Shown here one piece after another: positions 41,310 through 52,752 of a stretch of 64,000 nt of DNA (its first letter is position 1; every line of letters starts with the position of its first letter). Made by a program: the position numbers and the translations under genes. The notes below the pieces were generated by a model. It saw nothing but the letters and a program-made list of their open reading frames with translations. It made no database searches and was not told the DNA's origin. The DNA comes from Conchocele bisecta (Eukaryota > Mollusca > Bivalvia > Lucinida > Thyasiridae), in the NCBI GenBank assembly GCA_029237695.1, contig CM055277.1:38288242-38352241 (forward strand), written 5' to 3'.

Positions 41310-42085
41310 CTAACACACCACTGGAATGGATTTTGATATGTTAATTTTGCAACCAATCCAACTGTCACACAATGATTTTCAGACTACTGACGTACTGTCT
41401 GTTCCACGTTTTGCTGCCGACGAACATTGGGCCATTCAACACATTAAATCAAAACAATATTTAAAAATAAGTACTTTTTCACAAATAACAAAAAAATTCA
41501 CCCTTCCCAATTTTTTTTGTTTGATTAAATTCCATAAAATATTGATTTAATAGCGAAAAAACAATTTTCCTATGGGAATTTAACATGGGGGAAAAAGAGG
41601 CTGAAGAGGAGAGGGAGGAGTCATCAAAAATTAAAATTGGAAATTCACTCCGAACACTGTCTAGATAGCTTGGAAATGATGTAACTAAGAAAGCAAGTTA
41701 GATTTTGAAAATCGGTCCACAAATAAAAAAAATGTGAACAAAAATATATTTTTAGCCCCCATGTTAAATTCCCATAGGACAATCGTTTTTCGCAATAAAA
41801 TCAATATTTTACAGAATTTCATGAAATAAATTGTTTTGGGGAGGGTGACTTTTTTGTTATTGATGAAAAAGTACTTTCATTTAAATATTCTTTTGGATTT
41901 AATGTGTTTAATATCCAAAAGTTCGTCGGCAGCAAAACGTGGAACAGACAGTAGTCCATTTGTGAAAAATATGAAAATTACTTTCAAAAAGTGCAGATCC
42001 TGATGAGGCAGCTCATTACGAGCCAGCTCATCTTGATCGGCACTGTTTGAATAAACCGCTATAGCGGGCTTTCGAGTTGGTATAA
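41310..42085. repeat. Older dispersed repeat, split by a fold-back insertion
   Basis: 41315-41392 (CTGGAATGGATTTTGATATG onward) and 41952-42060 (TAGTCCATTTGTGAAAAA through AAGTGCAGATCCTGATGAG) match the two halves of the continuous copy at 56088-56280. The intervening 557 bp are a later insertion. The AGTGCAGATC part belongs to a repeat that I associate with bivalve genomes. Confidence 0.7.
41395..41951. mobile_element. 557-bp fold-back element with TA flanks
   Basis: The ends CTGTCTGTTCCACG and CGTGGAACAGACAG are exact inverses. Inverted similarity continues for ~200 bp on each arm (CGTTTTGCTGCCGACGAAC; CCTATGGGAATTTAACATGG). The dinucleotide TA flanks both ends (41393-41394, 41952-41953), as for Tc1/mariner-type MITEs. 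No transposase. It interrupts the older repeat described above. Confidence 0.8.
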
Positions 42086-42682
42086 ACATATTTTATAAAT
42101 ACTAATTTGCATAAGTGTTAGGTATACAAGCAGTGTAAAGAGGATTGGAACGATCTTATTGAGTTCCTCTCCTTGAACAAGGTAATTAGGGTCTCAGGCT
42201 GATATAACTCTTACAAATCTAAAAACAACAACGCAATGGTCTCATGTGTCAGCATGAGGCCCATTCGATGTAATAACGACAGATACAATTCAGCATTTTC
42301 AGGATTTTTGGTAATATTATAGAAAAAAAGGGTTTGAGCTAGATTTTAGCTTAAAAAAAAACAACAGAACAAAACATGAGGATGAGAAAGATAACGACAC
42401 CTAACTAAAACGATAAACACAGAAGACGAACATAGAAAAGAATAAACATAAAAAGTAAATAACAATCATAAACATATTGTAAATATATGCATTTGCTACA
42501 GGAGGGTCCACGACGTCTGTTCATGGGATTATGAAATACATGTAGTCATATATACAATGATTTATGAAAAACACATAAAACATATTTCGGGTTTAAAGGG
42601 TTAAGTTATAATCTATTATACCAGCCACTATAACTAGCGCCGTGTTTCAGATATGGGCCGACTGGACGACCTAGCTGTTTAG
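42086..42682. other. AT-rich non-coding stretch upstream of the three-exon gene
   Basis: I see no exon or repeat boundary in most of this. It ends in a pyrimidine-poor stretch with a plausible acceptor CTGTTTAG at 42675-42682. Confidence 0.5.
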
Positions 42683-42975
42683 TGCCTGCCGCCCCGTGCC
42701 CGGGGACGACGTGGACCCCCTCGACCCCGACTTCGACCCCGACACGATGGCGGAGGAGGGCGTGATGGTTGGAGGCACGTGATGACATTCATCTGGCGCA
42801 GGATTTCCGAGCCACCTACCCCACCGCCCGCTCCGCTCCTAGCCCCACCCAAGGCTATGAGGAGTACATCCCTTGGTACGAGCGGGTGGACGAGTTGACG
42901 GAGGCCGAGTTACTCGATGTCGAGATAATGGAATTTTATGCCAACCAGGAGTGGAGGCAGCGCTATATCGCAGCG
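42683..42975 (+). CDS. Unrecognised gene, exon A (frameshift near 42780)
   Basis: After the acceptor CTGTTTAG the phase-compatible frame reads an Asp-rich stretch (DDVDPLDPDFDPD), then MAEEGVMVGGT and a TGA. One base further the other frame is open from 42769 to the donor at 42976, with convincing coding content (DDIHLAQDFRATYP, EEYIPWYERVDELTEAELLD, EFYANQEWRQRYIAA). One indel at ~42780 would join them. The donor is GCG|GTAAGT. It is GC-rich compared with its surroundings. I do not recognise the protein; acidic, Tyr/Trp-containing and helical. Confidence 0.55.
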
Positions 42976-43481
42976 GTAAGTGATGTAGCCGCTGGTTGGT
43001 TCTATGGCCAGTACAACGATCTGTGACTGGATAAATGGTGCTGCATTCGCAGGTGTGGTCAATTTACAATTCATTTACCCGTTCTTTCTGAACATGTAAC
43101 CGTTAGTAACCGTGTTTATGTCGTTGTTAACCGTGTTTATGTCTCGTTGGTACCCGTATTTATGCCTCGTTGGTAACCGTGGTTATGTCTCGTTGGTACC
43201 CATGTGCATGCATCGCTGGTACATGTACCCGTGTTCACAGGAGATATAAGATGACGGCACGTTCTACAAGCCATCCATACATACGCACAATGCTTGATTG
43301 AGTTTTGCCAACAGCAAAATTAATGTACATGTACTCTTGTCTTGTCTTGTCAGGTGTTTGCCATATTTGTCTGTGACGACATGTGCTCCCGAAGTCGTGG
43401 TCGGATGATCCTCGTGGCGGTCGTGCCGAACCTTTCTATTGCCGCATCCATAGTCTGATCAGTCATTGAACAGTCCAAAAC

Positions 43482-43486
43482 ATGTG

Positions 43487-43521
<35 letters not shown>
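43482..43521. repeat. (TG)n microsatellite
   Basis: About 20 TG units with one interrupting CG. It lies 48 bp before the acceptor of exon B. A shorter TG-rich stretch follows to 43562. Confidence 0.95.
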
Positions 43522-43568
43522 CAGGGACAGACAGCTGTATGTGTTTGTGTGTGTATGTGTGTTTTCAG

Positions 43569-43614
43569 GATTATCTGAACGAGTGGCCCGACACCCACCC
43601 CGCTAGTAGTATTG
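43569..43614 (+). CDS. Unrecognised gene, exon B (46 nt)
   Basis: Acceptor TTTTCAG|GATTAT and donor ATTG|GTGAGT. It is entered in phase 0 from exon A and leaves in phase 1. It reads DYLNEWPDTHPASSI. Frame agreement with both neighbours supports the exon. The intron upstream contains a (TG)n tract at 43482-43521. Confidence 0.6.
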
Positions 43615-45740
43615 GTGAGTGATTTATTGATCTAATATCTTTACTTCATACCCTATACAGTGACGGAAGCCTATTAAGCTTTACCTAAATATACAACAGA
43701 ACATATACTATGTACATGTATGTCGTCGTTTGAATGTGTATGTGTGCTTGTCAATATAATTTGCCTCACCTATATGTTGAATATACATCGTTAGAGTCAC
43801 CTATATGTGGAGTGTACATCGTCATTCACCTATATGTGGAGTGTACATCGTCAGAGTCACCTATATGCGGACTGTTGTACATCGTTAGAGTCACCTATAT
43901 GCAGACTGTACATCGTTAGAGTCGCCTATATGCGGACTGTACATCGTTAGAGTCGCCTATATGCGGACTGTACATCGTTAGAGTCGCCTATATGCGGACT
44001 GTACATCGTTAGAGTCGCCTATATGCGGACTGTACATCGTTAGAGTCACCTATATGCAGACTGTACATAGTTAGATTCACCTATATGCGGACTGTGTATC
44101 GTTAGAGTCACCTATATGCGGACTGTACATCGTTAGAGTCACCTATATGCGGACTGTACATCGTTAGAGTCGCCTATATGCGGACTGTACATCGCGAGAG
44201 TCACCTATATGCGGACTGTACATAGTTAGAGTCACCTGTATGCGGACTGTACATCGTTAGAGTCACCTTTATGCGGACTGTACATCGTTAGAGTCGCCTA
44301 TATGCGGACTGTACATAGTTAGAGTCGCCTATATGCGGACTGTACATCGTTAGAGTCACCTTTATGCGGACTGTACATAGTTAGAGTCGCCTATATGCGG
44401 ACTGTACATAGTTAGAGTCACCTATATGCGGACTGTACATAGTTAGAGTCGCCTATATGCGGACTGTACATCGTTAGAGTCACCTTTATGCGGACTGTAC
44501 ATCGTTAGAGTCGCCTTTATGCGGACTGTACATCGTTAGAGTCACCTATATGTGGACTGTACATAGTTAGAGTAGCCTATATGCGGATTGTACATCGTTA
44601 GAGTCACCTATATGCGGACTGTACACAGTTAGAGTCGCCTATATGCGGACTGTACATCATTAGAGTCGCCTTTATGCGGACTGTACATCGTTAGAGTCAC
44701 CTATATGTGGACTGTACATAGTTAGAGTAGCCTATATGCGGACTGTACATCGTTAGAGTCACCTATATGTGGACTGTACATCGTTAGAGTCACCTATATG
44801 CGGACTGTACATCGTTAGAGTCACCTATATGCGGACTGTACATAGTTAGAGTCGCCTATATGCGGACTGTACATCGTTAGAGTCGCCTATATGCGGACTG
44901 TACATAGTTAGAGTAGCCTATATGCGGACTGTACATAGTTAGAGTCGCCTTTATGCGGACTATACATCGTTAGAGTCGCCTTTATGCGGACTGTACATAT
45001 TTAGAGTAGCCTATATGTGGACTGTACATAGTTAGAGTAGCCTTTTTGCGGACTGTACATCGTTAGAGTCACCTATATGCGGACTGTACATCGTTAGAAT
45101 CGCCTATATGCGGACTGTACATCGTTAGAGTCACCTATATGCGGATTGTACATAGTTAGAGTCGCCTATATGCGGGCTGTACATCGTTAGAGTCGCCTTT
45201 ATGCGGACTGTACATCGTTAGAGTCGCCTTTATGCGGACTGTACATAGTTAGAGTAGCCTATAAAGGGACTGTACATAGTTAGAGTAGCCTATTTGCGGA
45301 CTGTACATCGTTAGAGTCACCTATATGCGGACTGTACATCGTTAGAGTCGCCTATATGCGGACTGTACATAGTTAGAGTCACCTATATGCGGACTGTACA
45401 TCGTTAGAGTCACCTATATGCGGACTGTACATCGTTAGAGTCGCCTTTATGCGGACTGTACATAGTTAGAGTAGCCTATATGCGGACTGTACATCGTTAG
45501 AGTCACCTATATGTGGACTGTACATAGTTAGAGTAGCCTATATGCGGACTGTACATCGTTAGAGTCACCTATATATGTGGACTGTATATCGTCAGTCATC
45601 TATATGTGGACTATACATCGTCAATCACCTATATGTGGACTGTACATCGTTGTAGTCACATATATGTGGACTGTACATCGTTACAGTCGCCTGTATGCGA
45701 ACTGTACATCGTCAGCGTCAACTGTATGTTCCGTCCACAG
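43615..45740 (+). other. Intron between exons B and C, filled by satellite
   Basis: GT at 43615 and AG at 45739-45740 delimit the intron. More than 90% of it is a 31-bp tandem repeat. The array ends ~25 bp before the acceptor CCGTCCACAG. Confidence 0.6.
43772..45716. repeat. 31-bp satellite, about 62 copies
   Basis: The monomer is CACCTATATGCGGACTGTACATCGTTAGAGT with point variants (CGCC, CTTTATG, ATAGTTAG, GTAGCC). Strict 31-bp periodicity with no spacers. The first and last few monomers (TATGTGGA, ATCGTCA) are the most diverged, as expected for array edges. ORFs across it (MDCISSVIYMW..., and similar) are not genes. Confidence 0.97.
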
Positions 45741-45929
45741 ATACGCCTGGCCAGGTGCCCGGCCCCGGAGGAAGCCAGGATCACCACCTCCCACAACCGG
45801 CCCGGCCCCCGAAACGCAGGACGGAGGATCAGCTGTTCGGTCGTATCTACAAGTTCGCCCGTGTCTGCCAGGGCGTTCAGCTAGACTATAACCCACGACG
45901 GGGGGACTGGCTGCCCACGCCCACTGTAG
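45741..45929 (+). CDS. Unrecognised gene, exon C (189 nt)
   Basis: Acceptor CCGTCCACAG|AT and donor CTGTAG|GTAAGT, phase 1 in and phase 1 out, agreeing with exon B. It encodes a Pro/Gly-rich linker, then PPKRRTEDQLFGRIYKFAR and VCQGVQLDYNPRRGDWLP. The KRR cluster could be a nuclear localisation signal; this is inference. GC-rich, with no frame break. Downstream exons are not found in the window with confidence. Confidence 0.65.
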
Positions 45930-46899
45930 GTAAGTCACCGTGACGTGTGTCGGATATTATCGCGTTTATCTGATTTTATTACAAGCAGTAAAGCGGCCCT
46001 CACATATTAGCCGGCGTTCGCGCGATTTGTCTAATCGCAGGAGTCTCCGTGAGATTTAGAGCCCTTTGAACATTGTATCGCAGTGGAGACACCCGCTAGG
46101 GCGTCGGCCGGACGCCGCTAGGTAATCTGGCGGGCGCCGGCTGATCAAAGAACAGATCGGTAGGCATCCTGGCGGGATCCGTGAGGGGGCCGTGAGGCTA
46201 TCGTAGGGTGGCAGTGAGGGGCCCGTGAAAATCCCATGGCGCCCTGCGGATTTTTTTCCAATAATTTTCGTCAAAATCTTCATGCGGCCGCCAGATCACT
46301 GGTCGGTTTCCGGAAGGCCGCCGGGTGGGGCCCTAGCGACGTCTCTACGGGCTTGCCACCACCTAAAATCGCGCTTGGAAAATCGCAGATTTGGGAGTCA
46401 GGTTTTCACGCCCGCGGCGTTCGTGCGACCTCTAAAAATCGCAGCGGAGCCCGTAGAAATCGGGCAGCGTCCGGTCGAACGCCTCGCGAAAATGCCCTTT
46501 TTGGCCCGTTTTAGGAGTCGCGCAGGCGCCGCGACCGATATGTGATGATAAGGTCCGTGAAAATACACCACCGCCTGCGCTAATTCAAGCAGCTTGATTG
46601 GCTGAGACTGAGCTGTGCTACAACTCAGGCTCAGCCAATAAAACTGATTGATTGCGAGTTGATATTCAGAAACTTTGACATCTGGGCAAGATTAACGCAG
46701 GCAGTTGTGTGAATTGATTTGTTGTACATGCATTCACAGCTATGGAAAACAAGTGTTACACCTACAATCTTACTATCACACATATTAACCCTTTCAGCAC
46801 CACATGCTTGTATAGTGGTATTGGCAAACAGTGTAGATCCCGATGAGCCGGCTCGTGACGAGTCGTCTCATGTACATACATGCATGCTAATAGCCGTGC

Positions 46900-47103
46900 G
46901 ATTTTTCGTAAGAAATATTTACAGAAACTCTGATATTTTATGAAAATGACGTGAAATTTTAGCAAGTGTGGTATTCTATTCCGCATTTGTTCTAAACATT
47001 TTATCAACTTTTGACGTCATCTGCGGAAAATATCGTAAATTTTGAAAATATTTTTCGTGAGATTATATCATATCGCACATCTAGCTACAACATCACATGG
47101 CTA
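46900..47103. repeat. MITE-like dispersed repeat, copy 2
   Basis: It shares GCGGAAAATATCGTAAATTTTG and ACAACATCACATGGC with 22311-22520. An internal ATTCTATTCCGCATTTG is the inverse of the other copy's core. Confidence 0.55.
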
Positions 47104-47104
47104 G

Positions 47105-47312
47105 CCTCATATGTGGTTCGCCACGGTAATGTTCGTAAGTGCAAAATTATGATCCTCTGTAATATAAATTTCACATTAACAATGTGTTCTTTAAACAATT
47201 ATTGGATTTACATTTATTGAGCATAGGCTGCATATATTGAAATTTACAGACTATTCTAAATCTGCCCTTACGAACATTTTATTCGTACGAAGTTTAGTGA
47301 AACGGCCGCCAG
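47105..47312. repeat. Dispersed element with TACGAA ends, copy 1
   Basis: It matches 60783-60985 over AACAATTATTGGATTTACAT, TTATTGAGC-TAGGCTGC and the end CGTACGAAGTTTAGTGAAAC. A partial inverted copy is at 61848-61965. No ORF. It is a short, non-autonomous element with imperfect inverted halves. Confidence 0.65.
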
Positions 47313-48234
47313 ATCAGGGCAGTCGGATCTTGGGTCTATACTGTACGATATGTGTCCGGAACGAATTGTTATATCGTGGGAACGAATTGTTAAATTGAAT
47401 TAATAAAAAAAAATCCATGTGCCCTGCGGGGCTCCGTACGTACGTACATCCATTTCTTCTGACTATATATGAAAAACACTATATGTTTTCATTAATATGC
47501 CTTTCTAATAACAATTCTGAAATTTGATCAAATATTATCTTTATTGGGCAAAAATGCTAATCCTATGGCTAATTTTGGAAGGAGTGTACCGCTTTTCAAA
47601 ATCGAACTCATATAATTATATACTGTAGTTTTAGCTGTATCATTTCCAAATTTTTAGCTAGTTTTCGGAACATTTCCAAAACTTTAGCTTCTCGACATTT
47701 GCTTCACCTCTCCAGCTCCTTTCTCTCATGTTAAGTTCCCATATCGATTTCCCATATCAAAATGCTCATTCTTGCCGCACTAATACATAATTACATCATC
47801 GGGATGAAATAAGAGATGAATATTGATCATGCTGTTACTGACCAAAATATATTAGAGTTTTTCAGACAATTCCCCAACTTTTCCAGAGGTGAAAGGCAAC
47901 GCCTTACGTATCATATTTCCTATATGGCCGCCACGGGCGAAGACAAAACTGATAACTTGTGAACTAAATTGGCTAGATGCACACCTGAAGTATTTTCAGT
48001 GCTCATATTTAATGAGGTTACGATCTATTAAAAAACTATTCATTTTCTTTCGACATTTTTGGCTATACACATGCAGATTTTTTTCCCATATGACAATAGG
48101 AACGCTGAATATTGCGTTTGGTTTTCGTTGATGGCAGCCATATTGGAAACATGTAATGTATGTGCCGTTTAACACAGGAAATTACGGGGCAATATTGTAA
48201 CCAGATAGCTGCAGAGGGGTATTGTAATCAGTCT

Positions 48235-48403
48235 GGGCCCGGTTGTTCAAAACACCAGTTAGCTTAACGGATTGTTAAATCCTTAACGGACTGTTAAATC
48301 CTTAACTGAATGGTTAAAATCTCTGTTAAAACAGAGATTTTAACCATTCAGTTAAGGATTTAACAGTCCGTTGAGCTAACGGATGTTTTGAACAACCGGG
48401 CCC
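48235..48403. mobile_element. 169-bp near-perfect palindrome (MITE)
   Basis: It opens GGGCCCGGTTGTTCAAAAC and closes with the inverse, GTTTTGAACAACCGGGCCC. Almost the whole interior (GGATTTAACAGTCCGTT...; CAGTTAAGGATTTAACAG) is inverted as well, so a single strand would fold into a ~80-bp stem. Confidence 0.85.
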
Positions 48404-48570
48404 TGGCTAATTATTATCTCTGTCCTCAATTATTCTCACTTTTATAACGTTACTCGTCGACATCTCGGGTTATAGTATTGCACTATACGTGTATTGAATT
48501 CACCCAACCCAGCTCATCAGCTCATTTCATCTTTTATATGTGTACCATCGAAGCTCTCCGCCCTCTATCT

Positions 48571-48664
48571 CCCCCCCCCCCCCCCGCTCCCATTTCCCAT
48601 TCCATCTATCTCCTCTCTCTCTCTCTCTCTCTCCTTCTCTCTGTCTCTCTCTATGTCTATCTCC

Positions 48665-48730
<66 letters not shown>
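48571..48730. repeat. C-run and (CT)n microsatellite
   Basis: A run of ~16 C at 48571-48586, then nearly uninterrupted CT/TCTC repeats from ~48612 to 48726. The Ser/Leu/Pro ORFs through it, and the Arg/Glu ORF on the other strand, are artefacts. Confidence 0.95.
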
Positions 48731-50675
48731 TATCCTCATCTCCATCTCCTTTATATTTAGCTATATCGCACTTATATTTAATTTCCCCACCCCTCTATAT
48801 TAGGTGTTGCTTTTCTCTTTATTATTCCCTTCTCCCTCTCTCCTTTGCTTTCTCACCCATTGTAACAACAGTGTATATATTTGTTGAATATGTGGTCGTT
48901 GGTGCGTCGGAATCTGGTACGATATAAGGTGTTGGGGAATAGTGTAGTGGGAGTATGCAATAGAAGTGTACGGACTGTACATTAATAGCCAGACACTTGG
49001 TGGTCACGTGCAATATACATAGTTACCGTTAATCCAAGTATACAGGTAATATAATACCAACTGTGTTAATCTTACTAAAAGTCCGTGTTTGTAAAACGTT
49101 CTGAGAATTTATTCGAAAAGAAATTGCCTCGAGATCGCAGTATTTGTTGATCAATTCTGTCAAGATTAACGCAGGTGGTGAATACATTCCTACAATACAT
49201 TGGGTATGGCTCTAACAAACCTGGGTAATTTCATTATTCACCATTGTAGACCCTGATCATCTGCTACACTTGTGCCATATCTGGTGCATATCTACATTGT
49301 ATACTTGATCAATGACAGGGCAGACTCTGGTCGGCAGGTATGTCTGGGTCTACACCGGTCACAAATGCATTACATCTGGTCTTTGTCAGATTATTAACAA
49401 TTTACAGTTTATTCTATAAATTATCATGGGGCAAAACATTGTTGTGGTGCGGACAGAAATAGCGTTATAAAGAGACATACTATAAAGGCCTGTTCCATGT
49501 TTTCATGCGACTTGCGTTTGGCTAGTATTACTTTCTACGCGGTAATACCATATTAGTAAAACAGAATTATAAATATTCAAAGTTTATTATATTTAAAAAA
49601 TAGAATTTGTGGACCAATTTTCAAAAGCTAAATGTCGTTGTAGTTTCCAAGATATCTAGTCAAGTTTCGGAGGCCCGTTCCTTTTTATCTCGCCCGTTTG
49701 AAGACAGCGCGATCAGTCGGCACATTGGCGTACGTACGTACGTCCGCCAGTCTGTACGTACGTGCGTCCGGGTTAAAGTTTTTGGTTAAAGTTTTTTGTA
49801 TACTATCAAAGAATCGGCAGGAGCGACATGCGGGCCGCGGCCATCTAGTTTATGTTTTCGACACCCCCACCAGCTTCGTTTCTGCCCGACCATAAGGAAG
49901 TCGAGTTCACGCTGGTTCTTTAAATATATTTTTAAGTGTCGCATTTTATTATTTAGGGAAATGTACTCGTGTATGATTTTGTTTTGTAATTTACAGTCGT
50001 TAATGGCCAACAAGTAGGTCGACAGAAAGGCGTGAAAGAAACTGTCAGAAACTTTATACCGGACAGTTTTAAATGGCAACATGGCGGCATAGTTTTCCTG
50101 GGAAATTTGACCTGATGATCCTCACAGATATAACAGAAATGGAGCTACACATTATAGCTAAACAATCTATTGTTTGAATACAAATATCAGGGTGGGAAAC
50201 AAATTGGCACGTAGGATCGGGTTGCCCGCACCACAACATTGTTTATGTAGCAGCGAGCAGGCCGGTGTCTGGCCAGGGACATCGTGGCCGTAACTGAAGC
50301 AATGGGGCTTCTGGGATTTATGACCAGTGTAGCTCAAATAGCACACTCGTGTGACTTGATAACGATCTATGTAGTTTGCTTGTTATAATCATTACGGGTG
50401 TTTCATGGATGCAATAGTAAACAGTGCAGACTGTGCGGATGCACAGGCTGATCTGGATATACACTGGTCGCAAAACCCATAAGGCCCATTTGTCCAGTAA
50501 AGCCACAAATATAATAATTTTCCCACAATTTTCCCACTGTAAATACCGAGAAAACAATAAAGCCTCACACTGGAGACATCCGTTGTCCTGTCTTATTTTC
50601 AACCCCAATGTCCCATCCCATACTCGGCATATCGCATAGTCGTACACTTTTGATTCTGAAGATATTCAAAGCACT
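48731..50675. other. Non-coding region
   Basis: I see no supportable exon. Notable items are a GTACGTACGTAC cluster at 49727-49772, a short repeat GGGTTGCCCGCACCACAA at 50218-50235 (again at 54641-54658), and a fragment of the bivalve-type repeat (AACAGTGCAGACTG, GCACAGGCTGATCTGGAT) at 50415-50500. Confidence 0.5.
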
Positions 50676-50951
50676 ACAGTGAAACCTCTCTAAACCGGAC
50701 ACCCTGGGAGGTCCCATGGGTGTCCAGATTGAAAACAATATTATTCATGTTAATACGGTACTATCTCTCCAGTGGGCTAAAATCTAGATTGGTACATGGG
50801 CACCTTATGTAAATAGATGTTTCACAGTAAATAGTCGTGTGCTATGCGATCACGAACAGACACTATCACCTGAGATAAATGACCAAGAAAATTATCAAAA
50901 ATAAGATCACATGTGTTTTCTTGGTGTCCGGTTTAGAGAGGGTCCACTGTA
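50676..50951. mobile_element. 276-bp MITE with CAGTGAAACCTCTCTAAAC ends
   Basis: ACAGTGAAACCTCTCTAAACC at the left is inverted at the right as GGTTTAGAGAGGGTCCACTGT, and the pair is flanked by TA/T. Single ends or short fold-backs of the same family occur at 52378-52418, 59233-59277, 62756-62785 and 63822-63883. Confidence 0.8.
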
Positions 50952-51105
50952 TTTGCATACACTGTACTTTATGCGACCGTCCGTCTGTCCAGCGGTTAAC
51001 GCTGTGGCCGCTGTCAATGGCGAACTATGAGAAAGCAGGACTTTGAGAAAAGCCATGTGATTGTGTACCTAAGAAGGTGGGTGTTTGGTTGGCAGCATCA
51101 GGGCT

Positions 51106-51500
51106 CCAGATAAGGAATTAGTAATGGAGTATTTTCACTCAATCATTTCAGAAGCAATTGGGTATTTCAAAATTTTAATTGGGTAAAATGAAATCACTAC
51201 TGTTTACACATCAACAGACAGCAATTATTGAATAGTTTGCTTCAAAATGAAAACATGTCTTGGCATTTCATTAGAATTGTCTCCTTGGAGACAATTCTAA
51301 TGAAATACCAATATGTGTTTTCATGGAAAATAAGAAAGATATGCTATATGTGTGGTCTGTGTATTGTTTTCTGCAGCATGATAAAGGTACTACACACTTG
51401 TTATTGTTTTTTGATACTCGCTACGTCTGATTTCAATTTGGTTTTTGGCAATTTTAATTGGGTATTTAAGCAAATACGCAGCTTATCTGGAGCACTGGAG
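51106..51500. mobile_element. Non-autonomous DNA element with 12-bp TIRs, copy B
   Basis: Copy of 23172-23545 with the same GCTCCAGATAAG/CTTATCTGGAGC ends. It has an extra internal palindrome (AATTGTCTCCTTGGAGACAATT) near 51277-51298 that copy A lacks. The ORF over it is a by-product. Confidence 0.8.
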
Positions 51501-51917
51501 CATGCGAAGGGTAACATTTACGATGGGGTTCATCCTTCCCGGAATCCGATATCCCTGGTTTGGTCCTCAAGTACAGTTTTGGCTTTCGTGTTACTTGACA
51601 GTTGAATCCGGTTATACCCATTATAATAGGAGTATATTAGTACTAATCATATTACTTTTAGGGAGTGGGGCTAAGTGATTCTGGTGTGGTCAGGACCTGG
51701 TACCAGATCAGATATTTCTAATTTCAGGGCTGAATATATTTGTTTCTGTAAATATTCAGTGTCCGACCAAAGTCAGAAGCCATGTTCATATATATAGAGT
51801 TATACCGATGAAAGCCGAAACACACCGAATGCCTGTGGGCAAAAAAGGAAACATAAGCCTCGTTTTCCAAAGTGAAATGATGTTCACTCTGGCGGGATAC
51901 TTTTTGTTTTTTTCTAA

Positions 51918-52016
51918 GCACAGTCCAGCCTCTCTAAACACAGTCCAGCCTCTCTAAACCAGCCTCTCTAAACACAGTCCAGCCTCTCTAAGCACAGTCC
52001 AGCCTCTGTAAGCTGG
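51918..52016. repeat. 20-bp tandem repeat, about 5 copies
   Basis: Unit CACAGTCCAGCCTCTCTAAA, with one unit truncated (CCAGCCTCTCTAAA) and a diverged last copy. Confidence 0.9.
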
Positions 52017-52752
52017 GCACAGACAAAAGTTAGTTGTGCTAATATTGATATGTCCCATCGCCAGTTATCTCCGACAATAATGCATGTTCATGATTGCAAT
52101 AACACGAGTCTCTTGAAGTAATCATATACATTGTATCTGTTTTATATTTAATCTAAATTGTATGGGTCTCAAAATGCTCTCTAAATGCAATACATTGGGC
52201 CGTCGGTCGCCGGGTACCTGGTTAATGTAATCATGTATGTTGTGTATAGCTGTTTATTTGCTTGCCAATTACGATATATACAATAGAAAACAAGTAACAA
52301 GTGGCATCACAATGTAGCTACGTCAATTAATTCGTTCGTGGTTTAGTAAATATCGTTCAACATATAAATTGAAAACTGGAGGTCCCAGGGTGTCCGGTTT
52401 AGAGATGTTCCACTGTACATCAGGCATATGACCATTATGGGAAATACGTATGTCATTTGCAATCATGTATTTCCATGCAAAACATGCGAATGGATGCACG
52501 TGATCACAACATCACCGGCTTGTCCAGTGAACGGTTAACCCTTTCAACAATAGAGACTCCTTTCCCAATATTTCCAAACAGTGTAGATCCTGAGCCAGCT
52601 CGCAACCAACCGTCTCAACTTGATCTACACCATTTGTGGATATGCTTTTCAATGTGACAATGTTTCCCCGCTTATGCATAATGAAACAGTCAGTCACACA
52701 CTTTAACATGAAACAGTATAGTATAGTCCATGTCAGTTACGTAGGGTGAACG

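Larger units (their letters stand above)
45930..48234. other. Non-coding region with dispersed repeats
   Basis: No supported gene. 46010-46560 is a GC-rich repeat-like segment containing two direct copies of GGCGTTCG-GCGA and an inverted pair around GAGAC...GCTAGGG...ATCTGGCGG. 46797-46880 holds a fragment of the AGTGTAGATCC(C)TGAG repeat, 46900-47103 a MITE copy, and 47100-47310 a copy of the element also at 60783-60985. The rest is AT-rich and featureless to my reading. Confidence 0.5.

Noticed and set aside
1..45716. Regular repeats that might suggest CRISPR arrays (64-bp and 31-bp).
   Set aside because: The monomers are contiguous with no unique spacers, and the DNA is eukaryotic.
45577..45891. 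104-aa ORF running from the 31-bp satellite into exon C.
   Set aside because: Wrong frame for exon C and its start lies in the repeat; the splice-supported frame is the one from 45741.
48478..48927. Ser/Leu/Pro-rich ORF.
   Set aside because: Encoded by C-run and (CT)n simple repeats.
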